Shown here: one piece after another, positions 40,562 to 50,053 of the stretch
Numbering within the stretch: the stretch's first letter is position 1
Layout of the letters: every line of letters starts with the position of its first letter
NCBI RefSeq assembly: GCF_002104765.1
Contig: NZ_NCXM01000019.1
Coordinates: forward strand, 1-64,000
From: Mycolicibacterium vulneris
GTDB lineage: Bacteria > Actinomycetota > Actinomycetes > Mycobacteriales > Mycobacteriaceae
Length of the DNA: 64,000 bases
Direction: 5' to 3'
Position numbers and translations under genes: made by a program
Notes under the pieces: generated by a model
The model's input: only the letters and a program-made list of their open reading frames with translations
What the model was told of the DNA's origin: nothing
Databases searched by the model: none

Positions 40562-41452
40562 CTATGCCGACGACGAGTCCGCCACGCAGCGAAACCCGAT
40601 GTGTGTCGTCGCGGAGTCCTGCGATTGCGGTGACCGGGCCGCCGGACGGTAGCGGTGGCAATACTCCGGCGCGCACAGGTGGCTGCCGCCCTTCAACGTC
40701 TGGTTGACCGACGGATCGGCCGGGCCCGACGGGCTGCAGCAGGACTTGGGCGGCGCGTCGAGCCGGTGGTGCGCGGCGAACTCGGTGGCCGTCCACTCCC
40801 ACACGTTGCCGATCATGTCGACAAGCCCAAAAGCGTTGGGGGCGAAGGTGCCAACGGGTGACGTCCCTACCCAGCCGAGCGCGCCGTCATTGCGGTACGG
40901 GAAGCTGCCCTGCCAGGTGTTGGCCATCAACCGCCCACCGCTCGTGGCCTCGTCACCCCACGGGTACGTCGTCGTGGACCCGGCCCGGGCCGCGTACTCC
41001 CACTCGGCCTCGGTCGGCAGCCGCCGCCCGGCCCAGCTCGCATAGGCCGCCGCGTCCGGGTACGCCACCTGCACCACGGGATGATCGCCGCGGTCCACGA
41101 CATCGCTGTCGGGCCCGAACGGATGGCGCCAGCTCGCCCCCGGCATCCACTGCCACCACTGCCGCCAGTCGCGCAGGTCGACCGGCCCCGGTGTCGGCCG
41201 GAAAACCATTGCGCCCGGGCACAAATCGTCTGCGTTCACTCCCGGGTACAGCGCCGGGTCGATCGGCTGCTCGGCCACCGTCACATAGCCGGTGGCGGCG
41301 ACGAATGCGGCGAACTGCACGTTGGTCACCGGGTGGCGTTCCACCGCGATCGGCCCCACCGTCACGGTGTGGATCGGTGCCTCTTCAGGGTAGAAGCCGG
41401 TCGACCCCATGCGGAAAGACCCGCCCGGAAGGTCGACCAGTTCGCTGCGCAC
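40562..41452 (-). CDS. Formylglycine-generating enzyme (sulfatase activator)
   Basis: 296 residues from a GTG, the full FGE-sulfatase domain (positional homologue of Rv0712). The start LVDLPGGSFRMGS and the body RLPTEAEWEYAARAG and GNVWEWTATEF are typical. The active-site pair Cys260 and Cys265 lies in GGSHLCAPEYCHRYRPAAR; these bind copper(I) in characterised enzymes. It oxidises the Cys of C-x-P-x-R in sulfatases to formylglycine. Its obvious client is AtsA nearby (CSPTR). Just upstream lie two gene remnants, so its promoter context may be disturbed. Confidence 0.94.
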   Translation of the reverse strand: MRSELVDLPGGSFRMGSTGFYPEEAPIHTVTVGPIAVERHPVTNVQFAAFVAATGYVTVAEQPIDPALYPGVNADDLCPGAMVFRPTPGPVDLRDWRQWWQWMPGASWRHPFGPDSDVVDRGDHPVVQVAYPDAAAYASWAGRRLPTEAEWEYAARAGSTTTYPWGDEATSGGRLMANTWQGSFPYRNDGALGWVGTSPVGTFAPNAFGLVDMIGNVWEWTATEFAAHHRLDAPPKSCCSPSGPADPSVNQTLKGGSHLCAPEYCHRYRPAARSPQSQDSATTHIGFRCVADSSSA

Positions 41453-41473
41453 CCCTTCAGGCTATGTCGCGAC

Positions 41474-41735
41474 TCAATCCGCTTGTCGGTACCACGTGAC
41501 AAAGAAGATGACCATCGCCACCACCAGTGCTATCAGCACCCAGAGCACCAGCGCCTGGTCGACCCAGGCTCCCGCCGGCGGCGAGCCGGGCAGGAAATTG
41601 CGGATGGGGATGACGGCGAACAGCACGGCGATGGTCAATGCCAAGGCCGGCGAGGCGACGAGGACGAGGCAGATCCCCGCATCGAAGATCAGCGTGCTCT
41701 TCTACCGGTGCAACGTGATGATGACGTTGTCGGCA
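41474..41735 (-). pseudogene. Remnant of a second DUF4436 gene (C-terminal part)
   Basis: Reading on the minus strand gives a fragment ending TWYRQAD and TGA at 41474, preceded by RNFLPGSPPAGAWVDQAL and a run of hydrophobic residues. It is clearly homologous to the C-terminus of the intact DUF4436 protein at 42193-43122 (RNILPGSPPYGSWVDQAI). It has an in-frame TAG just after the LHR of the conserved LHRAKG, and lacks about 28 codons present in the intact copy between the LALT and VLFAVIP blocks. Everything N-terminal is gone, replaced at about 41735 by pstS-like sequence. Confidence 0.78.
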
Positions 41736-42186
41736 TCTACCGCAGCGACGGCTCGGGCACCACCGACAACTTCCAGGCCTACCTGCAGTCCGCGTCCGGC
41801 GGGGCCTGGGGCAAGGGTGCGGGCAAGACCTTCAACGGCGGCGTGGGTACCGGCGCCATCGGCAACACCGGCATCGCGGCCGCCGTGAAGGGCACCGAGG
41901 GGGCGATCGGCTACAACGAACTCTCGTTCGCGCTCCAGCAGGGCCCGTTCGCCGCCGAGATCAAGACGCCGGCCAGCCGCAGGTCGTTGCGCCCGGTCAG
42001 GATCGGCACCGACACGGTCGGCAAAACGTGACCAAGGCGGTCAAGGCTTTTCTGCAGGCGGCCATCGGCCCCGGCCAGATCGAACTGGCCAGAAGCGGCT
42101 ACATCCCGTTGTCGGCCGGCTTCCAGGCGCGGGTCTCCAGCGCGGTCGACGCGATCAGCTCCGTGGACGCACCGAAACCCGAATGA
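41736..42186 (+). pseudogene. Remnant of a phosphate ABC transporter binding protein (PstS)
   Basis: The + strand reads VVGIYRSDGSGTTDNFQAYL and on to AIGYNELSFALQQGPFAAEIKT and RIGTDTVGKT, then a stop at about 42029. It resumes one frame over as TKAVKAFLQAAIGPGQIELARSGYIPL to TGA at 42184. This is the C-terminal half of a PstS phosphate-binding protein. The N-terminal half is absent and about 45 codons are missing at the internal break. It abuts the DUF4436 remnant head-to-head, marking an old recombination or deletion junction inside the ribosomal/sulfatase region. Confidence 0.8.
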
Positions 42187-42192
42187 GCGAAT

Positions 42193-43122
42193 TCAGGTCT
42201 TGGTAGGCGCTTTTCGATCGCGCTGTCGCCACCAGCCGACCAGGAACAGCGTCAGCGCGGCGACCAGCCCGATCAACACCCACAGCACGATGGCCTGGTC
42301 GACCCACGAGCCATACGGTGGGCTGCCCGGCAGGATGTTACGCAGCGGGACGATGGCGAAAAGCATTGCGCCGTACCACGTGGTGAGCGGCGGCAGGAAC
42401 GACGTCCTTCCCAACGCCACGGGAATGGCCACCCAGAGCGCCAGAACGGGCAGCGAGATCAAGACCAGGCAGATGCCGACGTCGAAGATCAGTTGCCCCT
42501 TGGCCCGGTGCAACGTAATCACCAAGTCGTCCTTGAGATCTGGGTTGTTGTCTTCGGCGTCGTGGACGCGGGTGACGGTGGCATCCCACCCGTCCAGCCC
42601 GCCGGTGGCTTCGACGCGGGCGGCGGTCTTCTCCTTGTTGGCGCCGGAGCCGGTGAACACGTCGGCCGAGATGACCCCGGTTCGGTACGAATCGAACGGC
42701 CAGTTCGCGGGATCACCGTGCGCCTCGATGGTCGTGGTCACCTGTGCGGGCGCCTTACCGACCGGGTACTGCAGGTCGCCCAGGTCGTTGTCGGGATACA
42801 GCCGCACCGCCGCGTCGGTCGTCAGCACGCCGAAGTTCTTGTCGTACAACGTGTCTTTGGGGTAGACGAGCACATTGACGGTCAACCGGTTCGCGACGGT
42901 GTCCAGTTTCTCCAGCCGCACCTGTACGACGCTGTCCTCGGCCTCGACCTTGCTCAGGTCCACCGCGGGCAGCGGGGGCGCCGATTTCGCCAGCAGGTGC
43001 ACGGCGATCAGCGACAGCACGTAGATGACGATCACGGAGGCGACGATCCCGAACGCGATCGCCATTTGCCGCCCTCGTACGCCGGCCGGTGCCGACGGCC
43101 CGGCGATCATTGGGGTACCCAT
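42193..43122 (-). CDS. DUF4436-family membrane protein
   Basis: 309 residues from ATG 43122, sharing one base with the atsA stop (TGATG). An N-terminal membrane helix (MAIAFGIVASVIVIYVLSLIAVHLL, residues 20-44) is followed by an extracytoplasmic beta-rich domain of about 170 residues. Three helices lie at the C-terminus (LIFDVGICLVLISLPVLALWVAIPV; AMLFAIVPLRNILPG; AIVLWVLIGLVAALTLFLVGWW). The positional homologue is Rv0713, of unknown function. Translational coupling with atsA suggests a role with the sulfatase or its substrate. Confidence 0.85.
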   Translation of the reverse strand: MGTPMIAGPSAPAGVRGRQMAIAFGIVASVIVIYVLSLIAVHLLAKSAPPLPAVDLSKVEAEDSVVQVRLEKLDTVANRLTVNVLVYPKDTLYDKNFGVLTTDAAVRLYPDNDLGDLQYPVGKAPAQVTTTIEAHGDPANWPFDSYRTGVISADVFTGSGANKEKTAARVEATGGLDGWDATVTRVHDAEDNNPDLKDDLVITLHRAKGQLIFDVGICLVLISLPVLALWVAIPVALGRTSFLPPLTTWYGAMLFAIVPLRNILPGSPPYGSWVDQAIVLWVLIGLVAALTLFLVGWWRQRDRKAPTKT

Positions 43123-45482
43123 CAGTCCCGCGAAAAGGCAAGCGCGATCTCGGTTTCCACATCCACGTAGGGCCGGCCGGACAGGTCGACGGTGACCTGG
43201 GTGATGGTGCCGCCGGTGAACGTGAACGGCGCCTTGTAGCGGCTGGACACCCCCGATCCGCCGTTGCGCCCGACCGTGATACCCGCACCGGCCAGCCCGA
43301 AGGTGCCGGGGTGGGTGGTCACCCCGGCCAGCGTGCCGACGACCTTGTCGTCGACGAACAGCGTGACGTCGCCCAGCGGCGTGTGACTGTTCTCGACCGT
43401 TCCGGTGCGTGAATAGCTGGCGCCGAACAGATGCCTGCCCAGGGGCACGGCATCGGACGAGGACACCTCCTGCTGGCGCTCGCCGAGGAAGTTGTACACG
43501 TAATGCAGCCGCCCGTCCTGAATGAACAGCACATGGCCGCCGTGTGCGCCGCCCTGCTTGAACAGCACCCCCTCGGCGCCGGTGGTGTCCACGGTCACCT
43601 CGGCCAGCACCGAGAACGACCGGCCGCGGAGTTCGGCGGCGGCACCGATGCTGACATCGGCGCAATCGGGATAGTAGATGTAGCTGTTCCGGTCGCTGAC
43701 CAGATACGGCCGCGACCGCCCCAGCGTCTCCAGGATGTTCAGGTCCGACAGCGGCAGCCCGTTGTATTTGGCCGCCTCCGAGAACCACAGCGCCTTCAGT
43801 TCTTCGAGTTTGTCCGGGTTTTCGGCCGCCAGGTCGTGGCACTGGCTGCGGTCGGCCTCGATGTGGAAAAGTTCCCACCGGTCGGCGTCGAAGTGCGACC
43901 AGCCCGCCGGTGTCGCCGCGTGCACGGTGTTGGCGAACCAGCCCTGATGCCAGATGCCCCGGGTACCCAGCATGGTGTAGAACTGGGTGCCCTTGCCGGT
44001 GTCGGCACCCGAATCAGCAAGGGCCGCTTTGAAGCTCACGCCGTCGAGCGGCTTCTGGGCGATGCCCTTGACCGTTTCCGGCGGCGTCATGCCCAGCAGG
44101 TCGTAGACGGTCGGGGTGATATCGCAGACGTTGACGTAGTTGTCGCGGACTTCCCCGTGTGCGGCAATTCCATTGGGCCACGAGATGATTGCCGTGTCGG
44201 CGATGCCGCCCTCATGCGAGGCGTAGCGCTTGTACAGCTTGTAGGGCGTGTTGAACGCCATCGCCCATCCGATCGGGTAATGGTTGTAGGTCTCCGGGCC
44301 GCCGAGGTGTTCGAACAGCTTCATGCTTTCTTCGACGGTGTCGATGTAGCCGTTGAAGAACTTGCCCTCGTTGACCGATCCGTTCGGGCCGCCCTCACCG
44401 CTGGCGCCGTTGTCGGAGATGACCACGATGATGGTGTTGTCCAGCTGACCCGATTCCTCGAGATAGTCCAGGATCCGGCCGATCTGGGCGTCGGTGTAGC
44501 TCAGGAACCCGGCGAACACCTCGGCCATCCGGGAGAACAGCCTCTTCTCCTCGTCGTTCAGCGATTCCCAGGGCCGCACCGTGTCCTGCAGCGGCCACGG
44601 TTCGCCGCTCGGCCCCTTCACGTCGAGATACGGATTGACCGGCGACAATTCGGTCTCGGGCGGCACGATCCCCAGCGACTTCTGCCGCTCCAGCACCACC
44701 TCGCGGTAGCGCTCGTAGCCCATGTCGAACTTGCCGGCATAGCGGTCCGCCCATTCCTTGAAGACGTGATGCGGCGCGTGCCCGGCGCCGGGGCACACGT
44801 AGGAGAACCAAGGCTTCTCGGGCGCAATGACTTTGGCGTCGCGGATGAATTCGATCGTCTTGTCGGCGATGTCCTTCGAGAGGTGGTAGCCGTCCTCCGG
44901 GGTGCCCGGCGGAGTGACCGGGTGGTTGTCGTACACCAGGTCGGGATACCACTGGTCGGTCTCCCCGCCCAGGAACCCGTAGAACCGCTCGAAGCCGCGC
45001 GAGGTCGGCCAGTGCCGCTTCGTGGAGGCGAGGTTCGATTCCTCGAGGGGCGTCAGGTGCCACTTGCCCACGCAGTAGGTGTTGTATCCCCGTTCGGCGA
45101 GAGTCTCGGAGAGCAGGCCGGTTTCGAACGGGATGCGGCCGTTGGCGTTAGGGAAGCCTTCGGTGAACTCCTCGACGGTGGCCATGCCGACGGTCGTGGC
45201 GTTGCGGCCGGTGAGCAACGACGCCCGGGTGGGCGAGCACAGCGCGGTGGTGTGGAACTGCGAGAGACGGATGCCGCGCTCGGCGATGCGCGACATGGCG
45301 GGCATCTCCACCAGACCGCCGAAGCAGTCCCAGGTCGCGATGCCCGTGTCGTCCCACACCAGGTACAGCACGTTGGGCGCGTTCTCGGGTGCGGTCGGCG
45401 CGGCGTAGGGCCCCCAGTCCGGTTCGGAGTCCCGGATGTCGAGCTCGATCTTGCCGTTAAAGTGCCTCGACCCAGTCGCCAT
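43122..45482 (-). CDS. atsA: Arylsulfatase AtsA
   Basis: 786 residues, the same size as M. tuberculosis AtsA. The metal-site Asp pair is LVWDDTG (residues 42-48). The formylglycine Cys82 is in ALCSPTRASLLTGRN, a perfect C-x-P-x-R site for the neighbouring activator. CVGKWHLTP and VVISDNGASGEGG supply further catalytic and metal residues. A C-terminal beta domain of about 200 residues (from SFSVLAEVTVD) is typical of this long subgroup. It hydrolyses sulfate esters. It lies 52 bp after rpsQ on the same strand and may read through from the S10 operon. Confidence 0.94.
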   Translation of the reverse strand: MATGSRHFNGKIELDIRDSEPDWGPYAAPTAPENAPNVLYLVWDDTGIATWDCFGGLVEMPAMSRIAERGIRLSQFHTTALCSPTRASLLTGRNATTVGMATVEEFTEGFPNANGRIPFETGLLSETLAERGYNTYCVGKWHLTPLEESNLASTKRHWPTSRGFERFYGFLGGETDQWYPDLVYDNHPVTPPGTPEDGYHLSKDIADKTIEFIRDAKVIAPEKPWFSYVCPGAGHAPHHVFKEWADRYAGKFDMGYERYREVVLERQKSLGIVPPETELSPVNPYLDVKGPSGEPWPLQDTVRPWESLNDEEKRLFSRMAEVFAGFLSYTDAQIGRILDYLEESGQLDNTIIVVISDNGASGEGGPNGSVNEGKFFNGYIDTVEESMKLFEHLGGPETYNHYPIGWAMAFNTPYKLYKRYASHEGGIADTAIISWPNGIAAHGEVRDNYVNVCDITPTVYDLLGMTPPETVKGIAQKPLDGVSFKAALADSGADTGKGTQFYTMLGTRGIWHQGWFANTVHAATPAGWSHFDADRWELFHIEADRSQCHDLAAENPDKLEELKALWFSEAAKYNGLPLSDLNILETLGRSRPYLVSDRNSYIYYPDCADVSIGAAAELRGRSFSVLAEVTVDTTGAEGVLFKQGGAHGGHVLFIQDGRLHYVYNFLGERQQEVSSSDAVPLGRHLFGASYSRTGTVENSHTPLGDVTLFVDDKVVGTLAGVTTHPGTFGLAGAGITVGRNGGSGVSSRYKAPFTFTGGTITQVTVDLSGRPYVDVETEIALAFSRD

Positions 45483-45534
45483 CGCCGAAGACTACACCCG
45501 GGACCGGGCGTTCGCTGCCGCTATCCAGAAGGGC

Positions 45535-45885
45535 TTACTTCGCCTTTTCCAGAATTTCGACGAGCCGCCAACGCTTGGTCGCCGACGTCGGGCGGGTCTC
45601 CATCAGCGAGACGCGGTCGCCGATCCCGGCGGTGCTGTTCTCGTCGTGCGCCTTGACCTTCGTAGTGGTCCGGATGATCTTGCCGTACAGCGGGTGACGC
45701 ACGCGGTCTTCGAGCTCGACCACGATGGTCTTCTGCATCTTGTCGCTCACCACGTAGCCGATGCGGACCTTGCGGCGGCCCCGCACCTTCGGGTTGGCGG
45801 GAGTGTTCTTGGGGCCCTTGTCTTTCGACGCGGCCTCGGTTTTGGCGGCCTTGCTGGGGGCAACCTTCTCGGCTTCTGCCATCAC
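45535..45885 (-). CDS. rpsQ: 30S ribosomal protein S17
   Basis: 116 residues from a GTG overlapping rpmC by 4 bp (ATG 45882 is the alternative). An N-terminal Ala/Lys-rich extension of about 35 residues precedes the conserved GRRKVRIGYVVSDKMQKTIVVELEDRVRHPLYGKII and DRVSLMETRPTSATKRWRLVEILE. Last ribosomal gene of the S10 operon. Confidence 0.96.
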   Translation of the reverse strand: MMAEAEKVAPSKAAKTEAASKDKGPKNTPANPKVRGRRKVRIGYVVSDKMQKTIVVELEDRVRHPLYGKIIRTTTKVKAHDENSTAGIGDRVSLMETRPTSATKRWRLVEILEKAK

Positions 45886-46115
45886 GATTCCTTACCGTCG
45901 GGCCCGGAAGCCAAGCCCAGTTCTCGTTCGCGCAGCACGGTGTAGACGCGCGCGATCTCCTGACGCACCGTGCGGAGGCGGCGGTTGTTGGTGAGCTGTC
46001 CGGTCGCCATCTGGAAACGCAGATTGAAAAGCTCTTCCTTGGATTCGCGCAACCGCTCGGCCAGCTCCTCTTCGGTGAGCTCGCGCAGTTCGCCAGGCGA
46101 AATTCCCACGGCCAT
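45882..46115 (-). CDS. rpmC: 50S ribosomal protein L29
   Basis: 77 residues from ATG 46115, sharing one base with the rplP stop. ELRELTEEELAERLRESKEELFNLRFQMATGQLTNNRRLRTVRQEIARVYTVLRERE is the two-helix L29 fold with its signature. L29 sits at the exit tunnel and helps dock SRP and trigger factor. Confidence 0.96.
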   Translation of the reverse strand: MAVGISPGELRELTEEELAERLRESKEELFNLRFQMATGQLTNNRRLRTVRQEIARVYTVLRERELGLASGPDGKES

Positions 46116-46531
46116 CAGAACTGATCCTCTCGAGTCACGATGCGTGCCTTGATCGGCAGCTTGTGGATTGCGCGGGTCAGCGCCGCCCGGGCGGTCTGCT
46201 CGTTGGGGTAGCTGAGTTCGAACAGCACCCGGCCCGGCTTGACGTTGACGACCCACCACTCCGGCGAACCCTTACCCGAACCCATGCGCGTTTCGGCGGG
46301 CTTCTTGGTCAGCGGGCGGTCGGGGAAGACGTTGATCCACACCTTGCCGCCACGCTTGATGTGCCGGTTGATGGCGATACGAGCGGACTCGATCTGCCGG
46401 TTGGTGACGTAGGCGTGCTCCAGAGCCTGGATGCCGTAGTCACCGAAGTTCACCGCCGTGCCGCCACTGGCGATGCCGCGCTGGCGGGGGTGGTGCTGCT
46501 TACGGTGTTTAACCCTGCGGGGAATCAACAT
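46115..46531 (-). CDS. rplP: 50S ribosomal protein L16
   Basis: 138 residues, exact family length. MLIPRRVKHRKQHHPRQRG opens it. KVWINVFPDRPLTKKPAETRMGSGKGSPEWWVVNVKPGRVLFEL contains both L16 signatures. It contributes to the A-site and peptidyl-transferase region. 3 bp after rpsC. Confidence 0.97.
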   Translation of the reverse strand: MLIPRRVKHRKQHHPRQRGIASGGTAVNFGDYGIQALEHAYVTNRQIESARIAINRHIKRGGKVWINVFPDRPLTKKPAETRMGSGKGSPEWWVVNVKPGRVLFELSYPNEQTARAALTRAIHKLPIKARIVTREDQF

Positions 46532-46534
46532 GAT

Positions 46535-47373
<839 letters not shown>

Positions 47374-47374
<1 letters not shown>

Positions 47375-47901
47375 TAGTCTGAGCCTCCCTTCGCGTCAGA
47401 GGTCTCAGACGTCTTGGCTTCGGCTTTCGCAGCGGCCTTCTTCGCGGGCGCCTTGTTGGCCGGCGCTTTCTTGGCGGGTGCCTTCGCGGCGGCCTTGCTG
47501 GCCTCGGCGCGGCGGGCCCGGGTCGACTTCGCCGATCCCTGGTCCTTGCCCGGCCGGCTTTCCACCACGACCGTGATGTGGCTGGTGCGCTTGCGGATCC
47601 GGAACGCGCGGCCCTGGGCGCGCGGACGGATGCGCTTGGCGGTGGGGCCCTCGTCGGCGTAGACGGTGGCGACCACGAGTGTCGCCGGGTCCAGCCCGTT
47701 GTTGTTCTGCGCGTTGGCCGCGGCGCTGGCGATCACCTTGGCCACCGGCTCACTGGCGGCCTGCGGCGCCCAGCGCAGGATGTCCAGCGCGTCGGCCACC
47801 GTGCGGCCGCGCACCAGGTCGATCACCCGGCGCGCCTTTCTCGGCGACACCCGCACGAAACGTGCTTTGGCCACCGCCGAGGGGAATTCCGTTGTGGTCA
47901 T
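47374..47901 (-). CDS. rplV: 50S ribosomal protein L22
   Basis: 175 residues. The conserved part (about residues 8-118) has ARFVRVSPRKARRVIDLVRG and RIRPRAQGRAFRIRKRTSHITVVV, whose loop lines the exit tunnel. The remaining 55 residues are a low-complexity Lys/Ala/Pro tail with KAPAKKAPANKAPAKKA repeats, longer than the 110-residue family norm. The start overlaps rpsS by 4 bp. Confidence 0.97.
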
Positions 47902-48179
47902 CGCCGTTTGGCCTTCCGGTCGTCCTTGATGTGTCCCTTGAAGGTGCGGGTGGGCGCGAATTCACCAAGCTTGTGGCCGACCATCGCCTCGGTGACGAAC
48001 ACCGGGACGTGCTTGCGTCCGTCGTGGACGGCGAAGGTGTGGCCGATGAAGTCAGGAATGATCGTCGAACGCCGCGACCATGTCTTGATCACCTGTTTGG
48101 TGTTCTTCTCGTTCTGCGTGTCCACCTTCTTGAGCAGGTGGCCATCGACGAACGGGCCCTTCTTCAGGCTGCGTGGCAT
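47898..48179 (-). CDS. rpsS: 30S ribosomal protein S19
   Basis: 93 residues. PRSLKKGPFVDGHLLKKVDTQN and IGHTFAVHDGRKHVPVFVTEAMVGHKLGEFAPTRTFKGH are the S19 signatures. It sits in the head of the small subunit near the A-site with S13. 17 bp after rplB. Confidence 0.97.
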   Translation of the reverse strand: MPRSLKKGPFVDGHLLKKVDTQNEKNTKQVIKTWSRRSTIIPDFIGHTFAVHDGRKHVPVFVTEAMVGHKLGEFAPTRTFKGHIKDDRKAKRR

Positions 48180-48196
48180 GTGCTACTCCTGACTTC

Positions 48197-49039
48197 CTAG
48201 CGACCGTGCTTCTTGCCGGTGCGCCGGCGTCGGACAATGAGCTTGTTACTGGCCTTGTTCGGGTGGCGGGTGCGGCCCTCGGGCTTGCCCCACGGGCTCA
48301 CCGGGTGGCGACCACCGGAGGTCTTACCCTCACCACCACCGTGCGGGTGGTCCACCGGGTTCATGACGACACCACGGACCGAAGGGCGCTTGCCCTTCCA
48401 CCGCATCCGGCCGGCCTTGCCCCAGTTGATGTTCGCCTGCTCGGCGTTGCCGACCTCGCCGACCGTGGCGCGGCAGCGCACGTCGACCCGGCGGATCTCA
48501 CCGCTGGGCATACGCAGCGACGCGTAGGTGCCCTCTTTACCGAGCAGCTGGATGCTGGACCCGGCCGACCGCGCCAGCTTGGCGCCACCGCCCGGGCGCA
48601 GCTCCACGGCGTGAATCACGGTACCGGCCGGGATGTTGCGCAGCGGCAGGTTGTTGCCCGGCTTGATGTCGGCGTTCGGGCCGCATTCCACCACGTCGCC
48701 CTGCGAGAGCCCCTGCGGCGCAATGATGTAGCGCTTCTCGCCGTCCAGGAAGTGCAGCAGCGCGATGTTCGCGGTGCGGTTGGGGTCGTACTCGATGTGC
48801 GCGACCTTGGCGTTGACGCCGTCCTTGTCGTTGCGACGGAAGTCGACCACCCGGTAGGCGCGCTTGTGGCCACCACCCTTGTGGCGGGTGGTGATGCGGC
48901 CGTGCGCGTTTCGCCCACCGTGGCCGTGCAGCGGACGCACCAGCGACTTCTCCGGGGTGGAACGAGTGACCTCGGAGAAATCGGACACGCTCGAGCCGCG
49001 GCGGCCGGGGCTCGTCGGCTTGTACTTACGAATTGCCAT
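48197..49039 (-). CDS. rplB: 50S ribosomal protein L2
   Basis: 280 residues, full length. IRKYKPTSPGRRGSSVSDFSEVTR opens it. The C-terminal signature PSVRGVVMNPVDHPHGGGEGKTSGGRHPVSPWG includes the conserved His near the peptidyl-transferase centre. 27 bp after rplW. Confidence 0.98.
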   Translation of the reverse strand: MAIRKYKPTSPGRRGSSVSDFSEVTRSTPEKSLVRPLHGHGGRNAHGRITTRHKGGGHKRAYRVVDFRRNDKDGVNAKVAHIEYDPNRTANIALLHFLDGEKRYIIAPQGLSQGDVVECGPNADIKPGNNLPLRNIPAGTVIHAVELRPGGGAKLARSAGSSIQLLGKEGTYASLRMPSGEIRRVDVRCRATVGEVGNAEQANINWGKAGRMRWKGKRPSVRGVVMNPVDHPHGGGEGKTSGGRHPVSPWGKPEGRTRHPNKASNKLIVRRRRTGKKHGR

Positions 49040-49066
49040 GTCTAATCAGGTTTCCTCTCGCGGCGG

Positions 49067-49369
49067 CTACGCCGGTGCCCCGAACAGATCGATCGGCTTA
49101 CTACCCGGCGCCAGCGTGACGATGGCCCGCTTGGTGCTCTTGCGCTTGCCGAATCCGGTCCTGGTGCGCTTCCGCTTACCTTGCCGGTTCGCGGTGTTCA
49201 CCGATGCGACCTTGACGGAGAAGATCTTCTCGATAGCGATCTTGATCTGCGTCTTGTTCGAATCGGGGTGCACCACAAACGTGTACACGTTGTCATCGAG
49301 CAGCGAATAGGACTTCTCCGAGATGACCGGGCCGAGAATGATGTCGCGGGGGTCAGTGATGGTCGCCAT
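49067..49369 (-). CDS. rplW: 50S ribosomal protein L23
   Basis: 100 residues. DPRDIILGPVISEKSYSLLDDNVYTFVVHPDSNKTQIKIAIEKIF is the core, with VNTANRQGKRKRTRTGFGKRKSTKRAIVTLAPG as the rRNA-contact loop. It docks trigger factor at the exit. It directly abuts the rplD stop. Confidence 0.97.
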   Translation of the reverse strand: MATITDPRDIILGPVISEKSYSLLDDNVYTFVVHPDSNKTQIKIAIEKIFSVKVASVNTANRQGKRKRTRTGFGKRKSTKRAIVTLAPGSKPIDLFGAPA

Positions 49370-50053
49370 CTACGCCGAAACCTCCACATCTTTGTCGGCG
49401 GCACCGCCGGTGGCCCCGGCGATGTAGGCGTTGAGCGCCTCAACGCTGAACACCACGTCGTCGGAGCGCAGCACGTCATAGGTGTTGAGCTGGTCGGGGG
49501 TAAGGAGGTGCACACCGGGCAGGTTGCGCACGCTCTTGGCACCGGCCTCGTCGCTGCGGCCGATCACGACCAGCAGCCGCTTGCGGTCGGTCAGCGTGCC
49601 CAGGAACGCCTTGGCGTTCTTGGTGGACGGCGTCTGACCCGACACCAGTTCGGTGATCGCGTGGATGCGGCCGTTGCGCGCCCGGTCGGACAGTGCGCCA
49701 CGCAACGCCGCGGCGATCATCTTCTTGGGGGTGCGCTGGCTGTAGTCGCGGGGCTTGGGGCCGTGCACGACGCCACCGCCGGTGAACTGCGGAGCACGCG
49801 TCGAACCCTGTCGGGCCCGGCCGGTTCCCTTCTGCCGGTACGGCTTACGGCCACCGCCGCTGACGTCGCCACGCGTCTTGGTCGAGTGCGTGCCCTGACG
49901 CGCCGCCGCCCGCTGCGCGGTGACGACCTGGTGCATCAGCGCGATATTGGCCGGGGCGTCGAACAATTCGGCCGGCAGCTCGATCGAGCCCTCGACCTTG
50001 CCGCCCGGCGTCTTGACGTCAATCTTGAGCGTCTTGGAGCCTTCTGCCATCAC
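49370..50053 (-). CDS. rplD: 50S ribosomal protein L4
   Basis: 227 residues if the GTG at 50053 is used (ATG 50050 is the next codon). LPAELFDAPANIALMHQVVTAQRAAARQGTHSTKTRG leads into the extended loop GGGRKPYRQKGTGRARQGSTRAPQFTGGGVVHGPKPRDYSQ, which reaches the exit tunnel. In E. coli L4 feedback-controls the S10 operon; not shown here. Confidence 0.97.
   Translation of the reverse strand: MMAEGSKTLKIDVKTPGGKVEGSIELPAELFDAPANIALMHQVVTAQRAAARQGTHSTKTRGDVSGGGRKPYRQKGTGRARQGSTRAPQFTGGGVVHGPKPRDYSQRTPKKMIAAALRGALSDRARNGRIHAITELVSGQTPSTKNAKAFLGTLTDRKRLLVVIGRSDEAGAKSVRNLPGVHLLTPDQLNTYDVLRSDDVVFSVEALNAYIAGATGGAADKDVEVSA

Noticed and set aside
43431..45656. 741-codon open frame on the + strand opposite atsA
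   Set aside because: It is the antisense shadow of atsA. High GC keeps the opposite frame open, and the peptide is Arg/Val/Gly-rich with no family motif.
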